Origin: Chrysemys picta bellii
Lineage: Eukaryota; Chordata; Testudines; Emydidae
Length of the DNA stretch: 64,000 nt
Assembly (NCBI RefSeq): GCF_011386835.1
Contig: NC_088801.1
Span: 20,260,824-20,324,823 of the forward strand
Direction: 5' to 3'
The notes beneath the pieces are model-generated. The model did no database searches, was not told where the DNA came from, and worked only from the letters and a program-made list of their open reading frames with translations. The position numbers were made by a program, and so were the translations under genes. This document shows positions 56,690-64,000 of this stretch, piece after piece. Numbering within the stretch: position 1 is the first letter of the stretch; the number at the start of each line of letters is the position of its first letter.

Positions 56690-58050
56690 ACAGTACAGTA
56701 TATACTCCGTTAAATTCACCAGCATAGTGTAATTAAAGCTTTGTCACAAATAACCATTGCATAATCTGTTTGCCAGTAGCTTGCCAACTGCTTGCCTCAG
56801 AAGATTTTTGCAGTCCCCATTTGCAATGGAAAACTGCCTTTGCTGGAGGTCTGCAGCAAAGATGCAGAGCCACAGCCATAATAGGCTGCCAGAAGGCATA
56901 TTGGCCCAGTTGGGTAGTCATGGCTAGGCTAGATCTTCTACAGATATATAATCAAATCAAGTAAAATATGGTCTGTGATGGCCTGAACAAGACGAAGGCA
57001 ACATGAGGAATCATAGGCTATCTAATCTAGTCCCTTGTACAAAGCCAAATGCAGATAACTATAAATAAATACCAAATTTCTTGATAGCCACCCACTGTTT
57101 TGGAAACACGTTCAGTTCCATTTGCCAAGTACTAGTTTGCAGAGCCTGTTTTTCCTTCTTAACAGTGAAAATAAATCTTGGCTGTTTATATATTTTCAAC
57201 TGTATGTTTTCTAGCAGCATGTAGGCATTGATTAACCTAAACATTTGGTGTTGTCAAGATCAGATATTAACTGCAGTTCAATGGCTGTGATATTCGCTGG
57301 AGACAGTCCAATTATCCTCTTGCCTGGGTTAAGCCATGGTTTAATTTCTTGCATATTTCTGTGATCCAGTTCTGTGTCCTGGGCTATCTCCCAGATGATT
57401 CAAAGTTAAGCCAAATTTGTATTATTTTTTTTAAATTGCACTGTAGATTCATCTATATACATAGCATCTCTTCACAGTCTTATCCTGTGATTAAAATGGA
57501 ACCATTCTTCATTGACAAATGCTTTTAGATTTTTTGCTTTGTTAGCTAGCTAGGTCTCTGAACACAATTTGTAACTTTTTAGCTATTTCCAGGTGACAGA
57601 ATATATTTTTGAAAGCAGAGTTCCATTGATAGGTTACAAACTTGGAAACTTTTGTCCTGAGGTACATTATTACTGAGGTTTAAAATGGGATATAATCTAT
57701 GGAGACAGAAATCTGACTTATACCTTAGTAACAGCAGGTGGATTCTGGCATTCCTGCTCTTTGACTATTTGTATTATTTAAATGTATAGAGCCTGATGCA
57801 CCTCCTTTTTTTTTAACTGTTAAATGGAAAGCTCATGTTGGAAAGCTTTTTTGATATTGAGATATGATAAATTTATTAGGAGCTTTAAGAGATTAAAAAA
57901 GGGAGTCTTAGAGGAGGGGAAAAGGAAATTAGATGTAGGAAAGAAAAGAGGAAGTGTGGGGGAAGAAAGAAAATAGGGGGAAAAAGGTATTGACTGAGGA
58001 GACCAGAGAACTGTTGAGATCAGCTACCATATTCAAAGATATCATATAGC
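56690..58050. other. AT-rich non-coding stretch
   Basis: No gene, RNA or intact repeat recognised. A purine-rich tract ('gaggaggggaaaagg...gggggaaaaagg') lies at about 57895-57985. Confidence 0.45.
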
Positions 58051-58053
58051 ACC

Positions 58054-58854
58054 TGTCATGAACATACCACTAAGGGTAGCATAAAATCCCTCTTTTGCCT
58101 GTGAAGGGTTAAGAAGCTCAAATAACTGGTTGGCACCTGATCAAAAGGACCAATAAGGGGAGAAGATACTTTCAAATCTGTGGGGGAAGGTTTTTGCTTT
58201 GTGCTCTGTGTTGTTCTCTCTGAGACAAAGAGAGAGACCAAGCAAGTAATCCACCTCCTACTGAAATGATACATCTGATATTACAGAAATAGTAAGTAAT
58301 AGCAAGTAAATGTGTTAGATTATCTTTTGTTTTAGCTTGTGAATTTTCCCAATGATAAGAGGGAGTTTTATTCCTGTTTTTTTGTAACTTTAAAGTTTTG
58401 CCTAGAGGGGAATCCTCTGTGTTTTAAATCTTATTACCCTGTAAAATTACCTTCCATCCTGATTTTACAGAGGTGCTTCTTTTACTTTTTTTTCTTTATA
58501 ATAAAGTTCCGTTTTTAAGAATCTGATTGGGTTTTTAGTGTCCTAAAAACCCAAGAGTCTGGTCTTTGCTTGCCTTGGTTACCTATTTGGTTGGTGTATT
58601 ATTCTCAAGCCTCCCCAGGAAAGGGGGTGAAGGGACTTGGGGGGATATTTTGGGGAAACAGGAACGCCAAGTGGTCCTTTTCCTGAATCTTTGTCTAACT
58701 CACTTGGTGGTGGCAGCGATACCATCCCAGGGCAAGGAATTTGTGCTGTGGGGAAGTTTTTAACCTAAGGTGGTGGAATATAAACTTAGGGGGTCTTTCA
58801 TGTGGGTCCCCTCATCTGTACCCCAGAGTTCAGAGTGGAGAGGGAACCCTGACA
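58054..58854 (+). mobile_element. Solo LTR (801 bp) with TGTCA/TGACA ends
   Basis: It starts TGTCATGAAC and ends AACCCTGACA. An exact 5-bp duplication, GCACC, lies at 58049-58053 and 58855-58859. AATAAA at 58500-58505 is in plus orientation, followed by a GT-rich stretch as expected for polyadenylation in R/U5. A CCAAT-like motif is near 58150. No internal retroviral genes are present. Confidence 0.92.
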
Positions 58855-58859
58855 GCACC

Positions 58860-60622
58860 TTCAAGAAATTTTGAGATGCAATTCAAGAAGCTAATAGGCA
58901 TTGTGCATTCACACCATTAGGCTGACACAGATGTTGGCATTCTCTGCATTGCTGCTCTCACAGGCTGTCCCTTCCTTGGATGTGTCTAAAACTTTTCCAC
59001 AGGATCTTCCTCTCTGGAAAGCCCACCATTTTACTCTACTCTGCCTAGCAGGATAGAGTATTTTCACAGCTTTCAGTCCAGTTGACTCTTATAAAAGATT
59101 ACTGACCCAGTTGGCTGCCCATTTCAACTCAAAGCACAGTGAACTTCTAAGGCACTTTGAGATTTGACTCTTTGAGACAGACAATGGCAATAACTGCCTG
59201 GTGACTTTATGTTGCAGTTCACTGTCGCTCTTCATGAACGAGCAGCTGGGTCCGACGTCTGCTCCTTGACAGATGGACTTTTTAGAAACGAAATAATCCA
59301 ATGAACTGCAAGGGAAAGCCTCAGGGAATGTTACGCTTTCTGACAGACCTGATATCAGCCAAGCAGTAACCATCACTGACTAAGGGAAGAGCCATGATCC
59401 AGGAAGCACAAGAAGCTGGAGCTACCACCACTGAAAATAGCGGTGACAGAGATTCAGAAATTCTGGACTGTGGTCTCAGTTTCCGGCATACGAACTCACT
59501 GTAGAACTATGGCCTAAGAACACATGATACTAGTGCTACCTGTGCCTGGTCAGCAGAAAACAGTGCTACCTCTGATGTTCCAGTTGCCGAAGCTACTGTC
59601 GCAAGTCCATGCCAAATGTGTTATATTTTTGCATGTCAGAAACCATTCCTGAGGCCTTTACTATTAATCATGTGTATGCTTCCATAAATGTACATGGTAC
59701 TGTAGTATGCTGTTGTGATGCTTTCTTGGGGTGCCCAGGACTGTGAGACTGCTGGTTATACCCCTGCCACAGTGCAGGTGAGACTTGTGTGTGCTTAACT
59801 GAATGTCAGCTCCCTGACACCACCAAAGTCTGTTAGCCACTCAAACAATCTTTGGGCTTTGCCAGCCCTTACTTTGTCTTGCAGGTAGCAATAGGTATAT
59901 CCCAGCCCCCGAGCCTCTCTGAAAGTATCCCACTACAGTATCCAGCAGCCCCGGACACTGGGCGCTCATAAAAATTACCAGGTTTGCTGTCCCCAGGGGA
60001 AAACTATCCACTCAGCTTGACTGGTACAACTAAGGATCAGGTCCATTATAACATCACAGCACTGAGAAAGTGATAGTGAGACAATCATAAATTTTATTAT
60101 GAAAGGCAGAGATTTGAGAGGTACTGAGTAAGGATAATGGAAACAGAAGTGATTACATATCAAACAAAAAAATACAACATGCTTTTTAGAATGTAAATTT
60201 AACGTTAACAGGCTAAAATCCCTGTCTAAATAGTTTCTCACCTAAAGCAATTTTCCAGTGTCACCGACCAACATGGCTGGGATCTACCTTTCGAGAATGC
60301 AAAAAACACTGTCCTTTTTGCTCCCTCAGTGCTGGGTAACAAGAGTCAGGATCACCACTGGGGTTCCTTCCTGGTGTGCTGGCTCCAAGTTGTCTTCACA
60401 TACTTGTGTTGTCTCGATATACAAAATCGGCTTCCATTGTGTTGGCTTACAATGCTTAATCCACATATGAACCTAGGCAGACAGGTGAATATACATCCCC
60501 TTTTCTGGCAAAACCTGTTTGTCAACCCAGCCTGGGACATAGACTATACAATGTAATTTCAGTACATATACACAACTCCTTAAATATCATCTACACATAC
60601 ATCTCTCAAAATTATGAGGATC
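58860..60622. other. Non-coding stretch, later half probably an old repeat
   Basis: No gene is visible. From about 59710 to 60622 the sequence ('ggggtgcccaggactgtgag', 'cccaggggaaaactatccactc', 'acatggctgggatctacc') resembles an antisense LTR-type repeat known to me from turtles. It appears to continue after the MITE at 60631-61771 ('ataagcttttattagacacc'). Confidence 0.35.
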
Positions 60623-60630
60623 AATATGAC

Positions 60631-61771
60631 TACTCCTGAGGGAGTTCTGCACCAAAAATTTTAAAATTCTGTGCACAATATTTTAAAATTCTGCAAATTT
60701 TATTTGTCAGTAAATAAATGTGGCTCCAGCATGGCAGTGGGGAGCAAAGGCCACTGGCTGCATTGAGGTGGGAGATCACCCTGAAGCCTCTACCTCCCCC
60801 GGTACAGGGACTCAGTGGTGAGGCTGCACCTGACCCTGACACAGTGCAAGGGCTGGGCCTGCCCCAGAAACACCCCCTGTGGGGCCTTGCCCCTATGCAC
60901 CATGTGTGAGTAGGCAGGCTCAGCCCAGCAGGATCCAGGTGTGGGGTGAGAGGTTTCTGTGTGGGACAGTCTGGGTGCGGATGGCTCAGTGGGAGATCTG
61001 GATGCACAGGGGCTTTTGGGGGGGGTGCTCTGGGTGCAGGGGCAATGGGACTCTACAGGGGATCCAGGTGAAGATGGTTGGGGTTCAGCGGGGGGGGGGG
61101 GTCAGAATGTCGGGAGATGGGGCTCGGCAGGGGGGTCTGGATGTGGGGGGCTCGGATGGGTCCAGGGGTAGGGCTTGTCAGGGTGAGGGTTTGATGGGCC
61201 TGCTTAACGGGGGAGCCCCAGATGCTGCCGAGGGGACACCACATGCTGGGCTCCTGCTTCCCCCCGTGATTCCCCTATCCCCTTTTCTTCTCCATCCCCC
61301 TTCCCTCACTCCCACATTCCCCTCCCCCTGCCCTATTCTACCCCTCACTCCCGCTTCCCTCATTTCCCCCAAGCGCCTTTACCCAGCCCCACCATGGGCA
61401 CTCACTGTTGCACAGAAAACAGATAGGCTTTCAGCACACAGAAGGGGAGCATGACTGGCACTAGGATCCAGGAGGCAGTGTTCAGCTGCAGAATCAGCAG
61501 AGCCCAGACACAGCCTCCTTCAGCTGGGCAGCTCTGTGCTTGCAGAAAATTTTTTTTTGGGGGGGAAGTGGCACATAACCCCATGTGCCCCCCCATGCCT
61601 CACCTCTGTTTGGGGGGGGGGAGAAATCCCCCCCCCCCAAATTGTGCCCATGGTCTCACCCTCCCCCCCGCATGACTTCCCTGCCGTTTTCTGCAGGGAA
61701 GCACAGGAATTCTGTGGGGGAGGAGAGGCATTTTCTGCAGGGGTGCAGTCACGCAGAATCCCCCGAGGAGT
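60631..61771. mobile_element. 1.14-kb non-autonomous element with TACTCCTG(A/C)GGG ends
   Basis: The left end TACTCCTGAGGGAGTTCTGC is mirrored by GCAGAATCCCCCGAGGAGT on the right. Flanks AATATGAC (60623-60630) and AATATCAC (61772-61779) form an 8-bp duplication with one mismatch, and the older repeat resumes directly after it. The interior is GC-rich with G-runs and C-runs. Frames up to 191 codons are open only because of composition. No transposase. Confidence 0.75.
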
Positions 61772-61779
61772 AATATCAC

Positions 61780-62792
61780 ATAAGCTTTTATTAGACACCT
61801 TACATGACCCTTTTGGGATAAATGCTATGAAAGCAGCATGTTAGGTGTAGTGAGTTTGTCAGGCCTGATAGGAGTTGTTACAGAAGAGAGAACGCTTTGC
61901 CAGCTGGCATTCAGGGGTTTTTAGGCTCACAGCTGGACTCTGCCAGGAACACGATACAGCTGGTTCCTACCACTAAGGTCTTTAGTAGGGAGGCACTGAT
62001 GAAGAAAAATCAGTTTCAATTTGCTTCATGGAAAAGGCACAATGTTACCCACTTCTTGAAGGTGCAGACTGAGGGAACTGGACATACATTGATGGAGAGG
62101 CTCTTTGAGGCATAAAACCCCCTTATCAACAATCAACATTAGATACTTGATTCTCTAAACATCTATTTTGAACTGGGCTACTGGACATATTTACTAATTC
62201 CAGCAAAGTTTTCAAACCCAGTATCAACATGACATAGAGACCGTGGAACTTGTCCATTGATTTCTGCATTGCTATACAGCTACTTGCCACATACACCTTT
62301 CAGCCTCCTAATACCATATGGCCACAAATAAATGATTTAGCTATCTTTTATACTGGAATAGAAGGGCTGAAAATATTTGATAAATAAACCCAGAAGAGAT
62401 TTTCGCAGGAAGACTGACATCTGTACAAGATCAAAACTTACATATAGAAATTCCTAAAATTTCATTACTCTAAAGAGCCCCCCGCATAGTTCAATAAACT
62501 CTGCACACCCAGGAGGCATTCTTGAGTATTTTGTAACATTGGTCTTCACATTTATTACAGCTGCCTTATTGATATTCGCAAGCTGTTGATTGTTGTGTGA
62601 GATTTGAAAATGACCATGTTGACTTCATTTTATTTTGAAAGAGCAGGGGGCTATGGGAATTGGAGTGACTTCAAATTTTAGCCTCTACTTATTCTTTTGA
62701 TAGCTTAAATGAAATCAAATGACTATCACATTTATACCAGTTAGAGGAGGGAATAGAAAAATTGCAGTGTCTTGGCCTTTGGAATTTATATG
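61780..62792. other. Non-coding stretch
   Basis: The first about 350 bp continue the older repeat split at 60631. The rest is AT-rich with nothing I recognise. Confidence 0.4.
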
Positions 62793-62800
62793 GTCTACAA

Positions 62801-63201
62801 CAGTTGCTCTCAACCTTTCCAGACTACTGTATCCCTTTTAGGACTCTGATTTGTCTTGTGTACCCCCAAGTTTCACCTCATTTAAAAACTACTTGCTTAC
62901 AAAATCAGATGTAAAAATACAAAAGCGTCACAGCACACTATTACTGAAAAATTGCTTACTTTCTCATTTTTACTATACGATTATAAAATAAATCAATTGA
63001 AATATAAATATTGTACTTACATTTCAGTGTATAGTATAGAGAGCAGTATAAACAAGTCATTGTCTGAATGAAATTTTAGCTTCTACCGGTTTTGCTAGTG
63101 CTTTTTAATGTAGCCTGTTGTAAAACTAGTGAGTTGATGTATCCCCTGGAAGACCTCTGCGTACCCACAGAGGTAAGTGTATCCCTGGTTGAGAACCACT
63201 G
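62801..63201. mobile_element. hAT-type MITE (CAGTGGTTCTCAACC family), copy 2
   Basis: Starts CAGTTGCTCTCAACC and ends GGTTGAGAACCACTG. Exact 8-bp duplication GTCTACAA at 62793-62800 and 63202-63209. The interior matches the 37831-38229 copy over nearly its whole length with scattered substitutions. The reading frame at 63095 is a by-product. Confidence 0.93.
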
Positions 63202-63299
63202 GTCTACAACCATGGAAACGTTGATACCAGCAACCAAAAATACCAGTTTTTAGCTTTAGAAATAGGGGGGAAATCTCTAAAAATTGGGTGGGAAATTGT

Positions 63300-63440
63300 A
63301 CAAGAGTTCTGGAACAGTTTTTATAGTAGGGGTGTTGAGAGCCATTGAACCAAACTGTAAACCTTGTACATAATGGAAACTGCTTCAAGCTGGGGGGTGC
63401 AGCAGCACTCCCAGCACCCCTAGTTCCAGCACCTATGCTA
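63300..63440. repeat. MITE-like fragment ('ttctggaacagtttttatagtaggggtg')
   Basis: 'gttctggaacag' near 63306 is mirrored by 'ctagttccagcacc' near 63420, around the phrase 'gagccattgaaccaaactgtaaacc'. It is a common turtle repeat type to my knowledge. Boundaries are approximate. Confidence 0.5.
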
Positions 63441-64000
63441 GTAGACCAGGAAAATAGTCAAGAACTCGGACGTGGTGAGGAAATGGACTAGCTGACTTAT
63501 TAATTGTAGAGATGGGCCTCAGTTGCAAAGATAGGGTTTGGATCTGAAAGTTTCCCAAACTTCAGGGGCATTTGGACCAATAGTCTTTGTTCAGACCACC
63601 TATACATAAGGGGTCTTTATTTTCCATAATTCATTTAAAAAAATCCTTCTAGTGGCCCCCTGAAATATTATAGTAAGCTCTGTCACCACTTGTAGTGCTG
63701 GTATGTTGGAGAACAGAGATGGGTGTGGGTTTAAACATACAATTCTGTTGCTGCCTCTGAAGCTATTTTTCCTCCTTAGGTCCGTTTTGCACACAGCATA
63801 GACAGTATTACAGTACTTACTAGCTAAGCAGCTCTATGCTGCCATCTACTGTTCATTGGTGTTATAACACGTATTTAACAGTACAGTAAAATGGGGGTAT
63901 TTAAAAGCAGGGCATTGCAGAACACGTCTCAGTCAGTAAAAGGTAAAAGTAACAAGGGGAAAAATATTTTGGAACAGAATCCCAAGTTGCAAAGAAGACT
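63441..64000. other. Non-coding stretch to window end
   Basis: No gene or intact element recognised. Confidence 0.4.

Noticed and set aside
60630..61844. Frames up to 191 codons on both strands
   Set aside because: They fall within a GC-rich non-autonomous element with TIRs and an approximate 8-bp TSD, and show no recognisable domain.
1..64000. CRISPR arrays, prokaryotic operons, tRNA or rRNA genes, phage-type systems
   Set aside because: No regularly spaced direct repeats, ribosome-binding-site-led gene clusters or complete tRNA cloverleafs were seen. The repeat content is clearly vertebrate, and tRNA-like sequences present are SINE heads.

Overview
This window looks like ordinary nuclear DNA from a vertebrate, most likely a cryptodiran turtle. 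It is AT-rich, intron-like or intergenic sequence that is densely populated by repeats. The turtle call rests on a tRNA-derived SINE with a CR1-type tail (about 24981-25150) that I recognise as the tortoise Pol III/CryI type, on CR1 LINE 3' ends, and on several hAT-type and LTR families I associate with turtle genomes. Family names come from memory and no database search was run. Target-site duplications (TSDs), terminal inverted repeats (TIRs), motifs and stop codons were read directly.

Three items stand out. (1) 20288-22648 is a complete hAT-type DNA transposon: TIRs, a perfect 8-bp TSD (GTCTAGCG) and an uninterrupted 602-residue transposase on the minus strand. (2) About 39865-43045 is a nearly full-length RTE-like LINE on the minus strand. 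Endonuclease and reverse transcriptase lie in one frame broken by three TGA codons, with a TAG and a frameshift after the RT. It sits inside an older CR1-like copy, and its protein resembles endonuclease-reverse transcriptases I know from parasitic nematodes. (3) 29880-30745 is the only strong CpG island outside repeats. A candidate first coding exon of a minus-strand host gene (29786-29836) lies directly beside it.

Layout. 1-3.5 kb: old repeats and unique sequence. 3499-4761 and 6953-7975: two large GC-rich elements with TAGGGTTACCATA ends and 8-bp TSDs. 8-11 kb: a nested hAT MITE (non-autonomous element), a 1.2-kb solo LTR and a GC-rich hairpin MITE. 13.6-20 kb: a 123-bp MITE, old repeats, a degraded LTR-type region and a minisatellite. 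20.3-22.6 kb: the hAT transposon. 22.7-26.5 kb: CR1 tails, MIR-like SINEs, a nested MITE and the CryI-type SINE. 26.5-29.7 kb: repeat-poor AT-rich DNA running into the CpG island. 34.7-36.8 kb: an old element cut by three younger insertions. 37.2-43.5 kb: CR1 pieces, a hAT MITE and the RTE LINE. 44-64 kb: a striking hairpin, several MITEs, a second clear solo LTR, a (GT)40 microsatellite and long stretches with no recognisable gene.

The genes do not form a pathway. Two of the coding units belong to mobile elements, and only the exon next to the CpG island is a candidate host gene. Most long reading frames elsewhere, especially the 350-440-codon ones in the GC-rich elements, are by-products of repeat composition.
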